A stretch of DNA of 64,000 bases from Solobacterium sp. UBA3691 (GTDB lineage: Bacteria > Bacillota_I > Bacilli_A > Erysipelotrichales > Erysipelotrichaceae): the NCBI GenBank assembly GCA_002372175.1, contig DFIS01000049.1:62001-126000 (forward strand). Reading direction: 5' to 3'. Of the stretch, positions 43,140-51,030 are shown piece after piece. The translations under genes were made by a program, and so were the position numbers. Numbering within the stretch: position 1 is the first letter of the stretch; the number at the start of each line of letters is the position of its first letter. A model generated the notes under the pieces. The model did not search any database and was not told the DNA's origin. It saw only the letters and a program-made list of their open reading frames with translations.

Positions 43140-44579
43140 ATGAAGAAGTTTTGGGGATTATTACAGGCCGGGATCAAGGTCATCCTGGCGGCGGCAATGG
43201 CTGTCGGTGCGTGGTTTGTGCTGACGCCGTATTTCCGCGTGGACCGCAATACCGAAGGGGATTTCTTCAGGAATCTGCCGGAGAATACGCTTGATGTCCT
43301 GTGTCTAGGCTCCAGTCACATGCAGTTTGCGTTCAATCCGGCCATCTTCTATGCCAAGACCGGTCTTTACAGCTACGTCATGGGTTCTGCCTGTCAGCCG
43401 TTTACGATCAGCGCCAGTATGCTGGAGGAATGCCTGAAGACACAGGATCCCGAGGCTGTACTCGTGGATGTATTTACGCTGCTGCCGCAGTCGGAAGTCT
43501 GCTATGCCTACGGTGCCTACTATCTGGCAATCGACGCCATGACCGGGAAGACCAGATTCCATGCGGCGGATGATGTACCGGATGATGAGTACAAGCTGTC
43601 CTACAGATATGATCTGATCATGAATCACGACAACTGGAAAACGATGGACTGGTCGAACATCCGCGCGATTATCGACAATACGAAACAGCGTACGGAGTTC
43701 AACTATAACCTTGGCTATGTCAGTCAGGAACCTGAGAACCTGCGGTTTACACCGCTGTGGGTGCCGGAAGTCAAGTATGAGTATACGCTCACCGAGGAAG
43801 AGAAGAGATCCATAGACAGGATCGTGAACATGTGCAGAGATGCCGGAGCCCGCATCATCTTCATCAAGACACCGTATCAGATTGATGATGATGACATGGC
43901 CAAACTGGACGCAATCTGGAAGTATATCGAGACCCTTGGCGTAGAATACGTAGACTATATCGTCAGGGCGGAAGAACTCGGCTGGTTCATGGATATGGAC
44001 GGCGATACATGGCATAACAACACCTGGGGTGCGGAGATCATCACCGGTGATCTCGCCGACCTCTTCAACGAGAAGGGATACGTAACAGGTCATAAGACAG
44101 ATCCGACCTGGGAGGAACTGGAAGGCTTTGCGGTAAGAGCGACAACAAACTCGCTGATGGGACCAAAGAATATTGATGTCTACCGTCTGCTGGATGAGGC
44201 GGCTACCTATCCGTGCTATGTCGCAGTCAGTTACCGGGGTAAGAATTTCACATTGATCGGTGATGAAGAGAACGCTCTGCTGCAGAGGATCGGCTTTACC
44301 AAGGACTTTGCGCATCAGCCGCAGGGTAATTACTTTGCGGTCGTCAGAAATGGTGAACTGGTACAGGAGTCAACAGAACCTTTTGAGTTTGAACTGGCGG
44401 GGACAAAGATCTCTCTGGGATATGACGGGATCCTGTTTGACGGAAAACCGTATGATCGTACAGGTGAGATGGATCTTGTCTTCATGGCAGAAGATCTGAT
44501 GTGGATCAATACCATGCCGATCGATTATGCGACACGCTGGTTCTGGAAGAGTTACTGTGATGGATGGAGCTGTGAATGA
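43140..44579 (+). CDS. SGNH-like O-acyltransferase partner of the MBOAT protein
   Basis: The 479-residue protein has an N-terminal signal anchor (about residues 8-30) and an extracytoplasmic domain. The nucleophile block VLCLGSSHMQFAFNP (Ser at about residue 59) is DltD/SGNH-like, and DGDTWHNNTWGAEIITGDLADLF supplies the Asp-x-x-His block. A C-terminal ~140-residue extension with beta-rich sequence follows (NYFAVVRNGELVQ). It starts nine bases after the MBOAT gene behind GAGGAGC, the usual MBOAT/SGNH operon arrangement. The predicted role is acyl (often acetyl) transfer to wall glycan. It is only distantly similar to the protein at 26707. Confidence 0.78.
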   Translation: MKKFWGLLQAGIKVILAAAMAVGAWFVLTPYFRVDRNTEGDFFRNLPENTLDVLCLGSSHMQFAFNPAIFYAKTGLYSYVMGSACQPFTISASMLEECLKTQDPEAVLVDVFTLLPQSEVCYAYGAYYLAIDAMTGKTRFHAADDVPDDEYKLSYRYDLIMNHDNWKTMDWSNIRAIIDNTKQRTEFNYNLGYVSQEPENLRFTPLWVPEVKYEYTLTEEEKRSIDRIVNMCRDAGARIIFIKTPYQIDDDDMAKLDAIWKYIETLGVEYVDYIVRAEELGWFMDMDGDTWHNNTWGAEIITGDLADLFNEKGYVTGHKTDPTWEELEGFAVRATTNSLMGPKNIDVYRLLDEAATYPCYVAVSYRGKNFTLIGDEENALLQRIGFTKDFAHQPQGNYFAVVRNGELVQESTEPFEFELAGTKISLGYDGILFDGKPYDRTGEMDLVFMAEDLMWINTMPIDYATRWFWKSYCDGWSCE

Positions 44580-45544
44580 TGATAGATAAGATCAGTGTGA
44601 TCATTCCCGTATATAACGTAGAGAAGTATCTTTCAGCATGCCTGGATTCCGTACTGGCACAGACATATGCGGAACTGGAGATCCTGGCTGTCAATGACGG
44701 CTCCACGGATGGCTCCGCAAAGATCCTCGAAGAATATGCCGAGAGGGACAGCCGCATACAGGTGCTGAACAAGCCTAACGGCGGTCTCAGTGATGCCCGT
44801 AATTACGGTATCGAACATGCGACAGGACAGTACTATCTGTTTATCGACAGTGATGATCTGATCCGTCCCGATATGGCAGATCTTCTGTACCGTGCACTGA
44901 TACAGTATGATGCGGATATCGCCGTCTCGGACATGGAGTACTTCTATGAGGACGGTACACCGTCTTCCTACAGCAGCGGAGGCGATTTCGTCTGCACAAA
45001 TACAGCCAAGGATCCGACGCTGATCCGTATCAACAACAGTGCCTGCAACAAGCTCTACAGGGCAGAACTGTTTGCGGATGTGCGTTTTCCCTACGGGAAG
45101 TTCTACGAAGATCTCTATACGGTACCGGTACTGCTGTACAAGGCAAAGACGGTCGTCAAGGTGGGAGAGCCTCTGTATCTCTACAGACAGAGATCCGGTT
45201 CGATCGCCCACAGCAGCGATCCCCGTATCTTTGATATCTATGATGCCATTGATCATGTCAGGGACTATGTGCGTGAACACGGCAATGAGGCGGAGATCCT
45301 GAAGCAGATCGATCACCTGTATGTGATCCACGGTCTTGATCTGACAACTCTGCGGATCAAGGACTTTGAAGATAAGTCGGTGCGGAGAGAATACCTGAAG
45401 AGAAATATCCGAAGACTGAAACGCTCATATCCTGCCTATACAGGAGATGAGATGTATAAGAGCGCCGGCCGGAAGAAGAAACTGATCTGGTTCCTGCTTG
45501 GCAGAGAGATGTACAATACGGTGCTGAAGATCTATGACAGATAA
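44576..45544 (+). CDS. Family 2 glycosyltransferase
   Basis: The 322-residue protein has KISVIIPVYNVEKYLSACLDS, AVNDGSTDGSAKIL, NGGLSDARNYGI and the metal site LFIDSDDLIRP, a typical GT2 of capsule and exopolysaccharide loci. The C-terminal region contains INNSACNKLYRAELF and an acidic FYEDLYTVP motif often seen in these enzymes. The start overlaps the previous stop; ATG 44576 or 44579 may serve, behind GGAGC. It overlaps the following GT4 gene by 11 bases. Confidence 0.88.
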   Translation: MMIDKISVIIPVYNVEKYLSACLDSVLAQTYAELEILAVNDGSTDGSAKILEEYAERDSRIQVLNKPNGGLSDARNYGIEHATGQYYLFIDSDDLIRPDMADLLYRALIQYDADIAVSDMEYFYEDGTPSSYSSGGDFVCTNTAKDPTLIRINNSACNKLYRAELFADVRFPYGKFYEDLYTVPVLLYKAKTVVKVGEPLYLYRQRSGSIAHSSDPRIFDIYDAIDHVRDYVREHGNEAEILKQIDHLYVIHGLDLTTLRIKDFEDKSVRREYLKRNIRRLKRSYPAYTGDEMYKSAGRKKKLIWFLLGREMYNTVLKIYDR

Positions 45545-46688
45545 GAAGAAACTGTTATTTGTGAATGATGAGATGGAGATGGGCGGTGTAGCCAGAGTTC
45601 TCAATACCCTCATTGAACATCTTCCGGAAGATCTCTATGATATCGATCTTCTTGTTTTGCATGCGCACGGAGCCATGTTACAGGATGTGCCGGAGAAGGT
45701 CAGGGTGATCCACGGTTCCCCGTTCTTTTCGGCTGTGGATGCCTCACTGGCATCACTCTGGGCAGAGAAGGACTGGCGCGGCATGGCTGCCAAGATCCGT
45801 CTTCTGCTGTACATGAAGACCGGGGCGATCAAGAAGAAGATCGAGAAGGAGAGAAGGGCAGTCCTTGATACACAGTATGATGTGGAAGTAGCTGCCAAGG
45901 AAGGCTTCTGTACGATCTTTACAGCCTACGGTGACAGTAAGCGCAAGATCAACTGGGTCCTGACCGATTACAGTGTACGCAACTATTCTTCGAATCATAT
46001 GCGTCTGGTCAGGCAGGCACTGGAAAATATCGATCTGAATATCGCTGACAGCACCCAGGCTCTTGTCGCCTATAAGACCGTATTCCGTGTACAGAACGGT
46101 ATCGCCCTGCACAATCTGATGAATACGGAAACGATCCTGCAGAAGATGCAGGCAGATACACCCGAGCTGCACGATTCTGCTCTGCCGAAGGTGATCACGG
46201 TCGTGCGCTTCCATCCCCAGAAGAGTGTAGACAGACTGCTTCTGGCAAGCCGTTATGCCTGGGACCATGGCTGTCCCCACGATCTGTATCTGATCGGCGG
46301 CGGTGAAGAAGAGGAAAAACTGCTGAAGATGAAAGAGGAGCTTGGCCTTGATCATGTGTACTTCCTCGGCTATAAGGACAATCCCTATGCCTGTATGCAT
46401 CAGTGCGATCTGTTTGTGCTCAGCAGTCTCTACGAAGGCTTTGCGACAGTCATCAGCGAAAGTCTGATCACCGGTACACCGGTCCTGACTACCCGTGTCA
46501 GCGGCTGTGATGAGCAGATCACCGATCCTGATTACGGCTGGATATGCGAGAATACACAGCAGGCTCTGAATGAAGGGCTTACCGAAGCCCTGCGTGATCC
46601 TGCACGTTTAAAAGAGATGAAGGAAGTCCTGAAGAACTATACATATCCCAATACGGAAATACTTCAGGAATTTATCCGTGTACTGTAA
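45534..46688 (+). CDS. Family 4 glycosyltransferase
   Basis: The 384-residue GT-B protein has LFVNDEMEMGGVARVLNTLIEH, TVVRFHPQKSVDRLL, LYLIGGGEEEEKLL, YFLGYKDNPYACMHQCDLFVLSSLYEGFATVISESLITGTPVL. The last stretch is the donor-binding E-x7-E block. The N-terminal GGVARVL loop is typical of acceptor-binding GT4 domains. It starts 11 bases inside the preceding GT2 gene (translational coupling). Specificity is unknown. Confidence 0.87.
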   Translation: MTDKKKLLFVNDEMEMGGVARVLNTLIEHLPEDLYDIDLLVLHAHGAMLQDVPEKVRVIHGSPFFSAVDASLASLWAEKDWRGMAAKIRLLLYMKTGAIKKKIEKERRAVLDTQYDVEVAAKEGFCTIFTAYGDSKRKINWVLTDYSVRNYSSNHMRLVRQALENIDLNIADSTQALVAYKTVFRVQNGIALHNLMNTETILQKMQADTPELHDSALPKVITVVRFHPQKSVDRLLLASRYAWDHGCPHDLYLIGGGEEEEKLLKMKEELGLDHVYFLGYKDNPYACMHQCDLFVLSSLYEGFATVISESLITGTPVLTTRVSGCDEQITDPDYGWICENTQQALNEGLTEALRDPARLKEMKEVLKNYTYPNTEILQEFIRVL

Positions 46689-46700
46689 TAGAATGTAACT

Positions 46701-48272
46701 ATGAAAAACAAAGAGAAACTGCTGAAGATCCTGCATATACTGACGATCATCTTTGTGGTCATTCAGCCGGTTATCGATATGGACTATCTGGTCTATGACT
46801 TTCTGGATCAGTTCGGTCTGCCGCGTTTATCCACGGTGATCCGTTTCCTGGTCCTGCCGGCACTGGTATTAGCGGGATTTATCCTGAAAGAGAAGAAAAA
46901 GAAACCCGTGTTTATCGGGGCTTTTGTCTATGGTCTTTCACTGGCGGTCTACTTTGTGCTGCACTGCCGTCAGGCCCAGGCGATCTTTGAACGTCTGCTG
47001 TTTACCGATAACTTCTGGTTCGGCACCTGGCAGGAACTGACATATGTACTGACACTGGTGCTGCCGTACGGACTGACATATCTTCTGTACCATGAGGAAT
47101 TTACACAGAAGGAGATGCGGCAGATGTATACATCGATCAGTGCCCTGATCTCGATACCGATCCTGATCGGTGATCTGTTTGTCTTTGGCCGCAGTACATA
47201 TTATGGCTTTACGGTAGCGAATCTTTTCAGCTGGTTTGCGGGTATCTACGACTGGTATCATCCCCGTACACTGGCCAGCAAGTTCTTCTTCAATGAAGGC
47301 AATACGATCGGTATTCTGCTGTTCATGTTACTGCCGTTAATGTACTGGTGTCTGGTCAGTGCCGAAAACAAAAAGGAAAAGATCCGTACCGGTATTCTGA
47401 TCCTGATCCAGTCCATGAGCATGCAGATCCTTTCCACACGTGTCGCAACCTACGGTGCGATCGTGATCCCGGTCCTGTTTCTGGCCTTTGTCATCCTCGA
47501 CAGGCTGCTGAATCATACGGCATATCTTACAAAGAAGCTGATCGTCTTCTGCCTGGCTGCGGCAGCGCTTTTCGGTTCGTTCCTGAACTTTACGCCGGCG
47601 ATCCAGAACCAGAAGGTGGATGCGGTCAACGATGTGGCTCTGCTGCATAACGGCATGGCGGAAGAGGGCAGAGAGATCCTTGCCAATGCCGAAGATCTGA
47701 TTCCCGGCACACCGGAATATATCAACTTCTATGTATATATGTTTGAGGTATACGGTATCGGTGCCAGGTATATTCAGAGTGTTCCTTCGATGTATTATAC
47801 GGAGTATTACAACTATCAGGTGGATCCCAAGTTCTGGGTCGATGTCTGCTTCATGGATGTCTTTGACAGGGTCAACGGCAGACAGATCGAAACCATCTTC
47901 TTTAACTATAAATACAAGGAGCTCTCTGCTTTTGAAAAGATCCTCGGCATGGGATATTCAACGTTCATGAATGGTTCCATCGTTCTGGAAAGAGACTTCA
48001 AACAGCAGATATATACGCTTGGCTATCTCGGCTTTGTGCTGACGATCGGACCCTGGCTGATCCTTCTGCTGTACGGTGTATATATGTTCCTGAGGCATTT
48101 CCGCAAGCTTGCGACACTGGAGAATATGTGTCTGGCAGCAGCCCTTGGCGCCGGTCTTGGCTCGGCTTATCTCAGCGGTCATATGCTTGATCAGTTTATT
48201 ACATCATCATTTATGGCTCTGATCGTGGCAGTACTTCTGCAGAAGGTCAATGCCGTGAGGAAAGAGGGGTAG
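46701..48272 (+). CDS. O-antigen ligase/polymerase-like membrane protein
   Basis: The 523-residue protein has about ten membrane helices and a large extracytoplasmic loop about residues 300-425. That loop contains FEKILGMGYST and FKQQIYTLGYLGFVLTIGPW, matching the GxG(Y/P)S...G-x-x-G arrangement late in Firmicute O-antigen-ligase-family proteins. It differs strongly from the protein at 20926. A polymerase (Wzy-like) role for repeat units is likely. The start lacks a Shine-Dalgarno; TAGAAT lies six bases before it, so an additional leaderless start is possible although the gene lies in an operon. Confidence 0.7.
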   Translation: MKNKEKLLKILHILTIIFVVIQPVIDMDYLVYDFLDQFGLPRLSTVIRFLVLPALVLAGFILKEKKKKPVFIGAFVYGLSLAVYFVLHCRQAQAIFERLLFTDNFWFGTWQELTYVLTLVLPYGLTYLLYHEEFTQKEMRQMYTSISALISIPILIGDLFVFGRSTYYGFTVANLFSWFAGIYDWYHPRTLASKFFFNEGNTIGILLFMLLPLMYWCLVSAENKKEKIRTGILILIQSMSMQILSTRVATYGAIVIPVLFLAFVILDRLLNHTAYLTKKLIVFCLAAAALFGSFLNFTPAIQNQKVDAVNDVALLHNGMAEEGREILANAEDLIPGTPEYINFYVYMFEVYGIGARYIQSVPSMYYTEYYNYQVDPKFWVDVCFMDVFDRVNGRQIETIFFNYKYKELSAFEKILGMGYSTFMNGSIVLERDFKQQIYTLGYLGFVLTIGPWLILLLYGVYMFLRHFRKLATLENMCLAAALGAGLGSAYLSGHMLDQFITSSFMALIVAVLLQKVNAVRKEG

Positions 48273-48275
48273 AGT

Positions 48276-49253
48276 ATGCGTCCTACAGTCAGTGTGATCG
48301 TTCCCTGCTACAACGCTGCCGGCACCGTGGAAAAAACGCTCGACAGCCTGCGTGCACAGACACTGCGGAATATGGAGTTCATCGTCATCAATGACGGTTC
48401 TCAGGATCTGACCCTGGAAGTTCTGGAGAACTATGCGGTGACCCATCCCGACTTTAATATGCATATATATTCCAAGGAGAATGAAGGTATTGCCGAAGCG
48501 AGAAACTTCGGTCTCTCCAAGGTGAGCGGTGAATATGTCGGTTTTCTGGACAGCGATGACTATACCGATCCCGAGATGTATGCGGTCATGTACAGGAAGG
48601 CAAAGGAAGATGACTACGAGATGGTCGTCTCCGATTTCTGGTGGGTCAATTCCAAAGGTGAGAAGAGAGAAAAAGAGGGACCGTATGAACCGGGTCCCGA
48701 TATGATGGTAAAGCTGTTTGCGGTCCTCTGGAACAAGATCTACAGGATGGATCTGATCCGTACCGTGGATTTCAAATTCCCTTACGGAGACAGATATGAA
48801 GATGCCTGCTATCTGTATATGCTGACTTCACAGCTCAGTCATATTGCCTTTGTTGACCAGGCCTTTGTACGGTATGTACAGTCCGACAAGAGCATCACCC
48901 ATACGAATAACGATGAAGTCAAGAACATGATCGATGTCTTTGAACAGATCAATGCATATTACAAGTCACACTATCTGTTCGAGAAATACCATGACGCTCT
49001 GGAATATATCCATGTGAAGTTCTTCCTCGGCAACAGTTTCCTGCGCAGCTCCAGGATCCCCGACAGAGAAGACAGAAGAAAAACGATACGCATGGGATGG
49101 GATCTGCTCAACCGGGAATATCCGCACTGGCCTGACAATCCCTACCTGAAGAGTATGCCGGGTCTGAAAAACAAATACTTCCGCATGGTACGTTCCTGGA
49201 ATATTGATATCTTTGCCTGGTTTTTCCGGCATTTCTACAGAGATAATCTGTAG
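48276..49253 (+). CDS. Family 2 glycosyltransferase
   Basis: The 325-residue protein shows VSVIVPCYNAAGTVEKTLDSL, VINDGSQDLTLEVL, NEGIAEARNFGL and metal site VGFLDSDDYTDPEMY. LWNKIYRMDLI and YGDRYEDACYLYML follow, as in the GT2 at 44576, which it resembles in layout. It starts three bases after the ligase-like gene behind AGAGGGG. It ends the third glycosyltransferase run; an 84-base gap with a promoter follows. Confidence 0.88.
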   Translation: MRPTVSVIVPCYNAAGTVEKTLDSLRAQTLRNMEFIVINDGSQDLTLEVLENYAVTHPDFNMHIYSKENEGIAEARNFGLSKVSGEYVGFLDSDDYTDPEMYAVMYRKAKEDDYEMVVSDFWWVNSKGEKREKEGPYEPGPDMMVKLFAVLWNKIYRMDLIRTVDFKFPYGDRYEDACYLYMLTSQLSHIAFVDQAFVRYVQSDKSITHTNNDEVKNMIDVFEQINAYYKSHYLFEKYHDALEYIHVKFFLGNSFLRSSRIPDREDRRKTIRMGWDLLNREYPHWPDNPYLKSMPGLKNKYFRMVRSWNIDIFAWFFRHFYRDNL

Positions 49254-49308
49254 TTCTTAAGAATTAGCGGCGACACCTGCAGTACTGTATGTTCTGCCTG
49301 TTTTCCGT

Positions 49309-49314
49309 TATAAT
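49309..49314 (+). promoter_or_regulatory. -10 box of the GtrB-LCP operon
   Basis: TATAAT is followed by a short leader with GGAGG at 49327-49331, six bases before the ATG at 49338. No clear -35. Confidence 0.55.
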
Positions 49315-49337
49315 AAGTAAACACCCGGAGGTTACGT

Positions 49338-50264
49338 ATGACACTGTTATCGATCGTGGTTCCCTGCTATAACGAAGAGGAGACTCTGCATCTGTATTAT
49401 GATGCGACTGTAAAAGTTCTGAATGAAATGAATATGGACCATGAGTTCATCTTTGTTAATGATGGTTCCCGTGACAGAACACTGGAGATCATGAAAGAAC
49501 TTCATGATGCTCATCCGGGGGAGATCAAGGTGATCAATTTCTCGAGAAACTTCGGCAAGGAAGCCGGTTTCCTCGCAGGTCTTGAACACGCCAAGGGTGA
49601 CTATATTACGGTCATGGATGCTGATCTGCAGGATCCTCCGGAATATCTGCCGAAGATGTTTGAGACCATGGAGAAGAACGGTGATGATATCGTTGGTTCA
49701 CGAAGGGTGACGCGTAAGGGAGAACCGAAGATCAGATCATTCTGTGCCCGTACATTCTACAAGCTGATCAACCGCTTCTCGGAAGTGGAGATCGTGGACG
49801 GAGCCAGAGATTTCCGGCTGATGAAGCGCCAGGTCGTTGATGCGATCCTCTCTCTGCGTGAATATAACAGATTCTCCAAGGGCATGTTCGTCTGGGTAGG
49901 CTTCAAGGCTGAATACCTGGAATATGAGAATGTTGAAAGAGTAGCCGGGGAGACTTCGTGGTCTTTCTGGAAACTGTTCCGATATGCGCTGGATGGTATT
50001 ATCGAGTATACGAATGCGCCGCTGCGGGCTTCGGTATGGGTCGGAGGCTTCCTGACAGCGATCATGCTTATCGAACTGATCGTACTGCTGATCATGAGTC
50101 TTACCGGACATGTCTTCAGCAATACGGCGATCATTCTATCCTTCATCCTGTTCCTGGCCGGTGTGATCCTGCTGGCACTGGGTATCATCGGTGAGTATCT
50201 GGCAAAGACATATGATGAAGTCAGAAAGAGACCCCACTATATCATCAAGGACTACTATGATTGA
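49338..50264 (+). CDS. GtrB/DPM1-like polyprenyl-phosphate glycosyltransferase
   Basis: The 308-residue protein has LSIVVPCYNEEETL, FVNDGSRDRTLEIM, NFSRNFGKEAGFLAGL, the metal site TVMDADLQDPPEYL, FRLMKRQVVDAI and FSKGMFVWVGF. Two C-terminal membrane helices and ALGIIGEYLAKTYDEVRKRPHY follow. This is the classic GtrB (bactoprenol glucosyltransferase) layout, closer to the canonical family than the enzyme at 36917. It makes an undecaprenyl-phosphate hexose for transfer outside. It leads an operon with a membrane-anchored protein and an LCP ligase. Confidence 0.92.
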   Translation: MTLLSIVVPCYNEEETLHLYYDATVKVLNEMNMDHEFIFVNDGSRDRTLEIMKELHDAHPGEIKVINFSRNFGKEAGFLAGLEHAKGDYITVMDADLQDPPEYLPKMFETMEKNGDDIVGSRRVTRKGEPKIRSFCARTFYKLINRFSEVEIVDGARDFRLMKRQVVDAILSLREYNRFSKGMFVWVGFKAEYLEYENVERVAGETSWSFWKLFRYALDGIIEYTNAPLRASVWVGGFLTAIMLIELIVLLIMSLTGHVFSNTAIILSFILFLAGVILLALGIIGEYLAKTYDEVRKRPHYIIKDYYD

Positions 50265-50285
50265 TCATCCGTAAGGAGGTTAACG

Positions 50286-51020
50286 ATGACAGATAAGAAG
50301 AAAAAGACAGTAAGACGCAAACCGCCGGTCATCCTGATCGTACTGATGCTGGTGACGTGCATTGCTGTATCTGCTGCTGTAATTGTCAATATTTTCGGTA
50401 TTCTCCGTACGCAGGAGCCGGAACCGGATACTGTGCCGGCAGCCGAAAAGAACAGCCGTTCGATGCGCAACGATTACTATGAGATCGGCAATAACCCTAC
50501 AGATCTGGAGAAGGAAGAATTCCAGAAGCTGACAGACGCGGTCAACAGCGGCACCGATGCCGAGAAAGCCGAAGCCTGTGCGCGCAACTTCGTCGCAGAT
50601 CATTTCACCTGGACAAACAAGGACGGAAACTACGAGATCGGCGGCATACAGTACGTATACGGTGAGAAGGCCAGCGGCTTTGAGACATGGTCCAGACATA
50701 ACTTTTATGATGATCTGGATCTCTATATCACGCAGTACGGAAGAGACAAGCTGATCGAAGTCGCATCCATCACGACGACTTCTGTGAAGGAAGCTCCTGA
50801 TTTTGTATATGAACGGTGGCTCGATACCGGTGTCAGTGAGAATATATCTTTTAAGTGTTATGAAGTGAATCTGGCATGGACATATGCCGATAACTGTACG
50901 ATCACGGAACAGTTCCCCAATGAGGGCAGATTCTTTGTGATCTACAATACAGTTCGTTATGAGATTGCTGAATTCTATGATATGGACAGTATCAGAGAAT
51001 GGGAAGCACAGAACAGTTAG
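50286..51020 (+). CDS. Membrane-anchored extracytoplasmic protein of unknown function
   Basis: The 244-residue protein has a short basic cytoplasmic start (TDKKKKTVRRKPP), one membrane helix (about residues 15-40) and an extracytoplasmic domain without a family I recognise. That domain predicts as alpha/beta with NFVADHFTWTNKDGNYEIGG, an NTF2-like-looking start of a helix-sheet fold, and FVIYNTVRYEIAEFYDMDSI near the end. GGAGG at the ribosome binding site is strong. It lies 10 bases before the LCP gene and 21 after the GtrB-like gene, so it may assist glycan attachment. That role is positional inference. Confidence 0.7.
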   Translation: MTDKKKKTVRRKPPVILIVLMLVTCIAVSAAVIVNIFGILRTQEPEPDTVPAAEKNSRSMRNDYYEIGNNPTDLEKEEFQKLTDAVNSGTDAEKAEACARNFVADHFTWTNKDGNYEIGGIQYVYGEKASGFETWSRHNFYDDLDLYITQYGRDKLIEVASITTTSVKEAPDFVYERWLDTGVSENISFKCYEVNLAWTYADNCTITEQFPNEGRFFVIYNTVRYEIAEFYDMDSIREWEAQNS

Positions 51021-51030
51021 GAGGTCAGGC

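Noticed and set aside
49252..49262. TTCTTAAGAA palindrome after the GT2 gene as a terminator
   Set aside because: The stem is only five AT-rich pairs with no loop and no T run follows.
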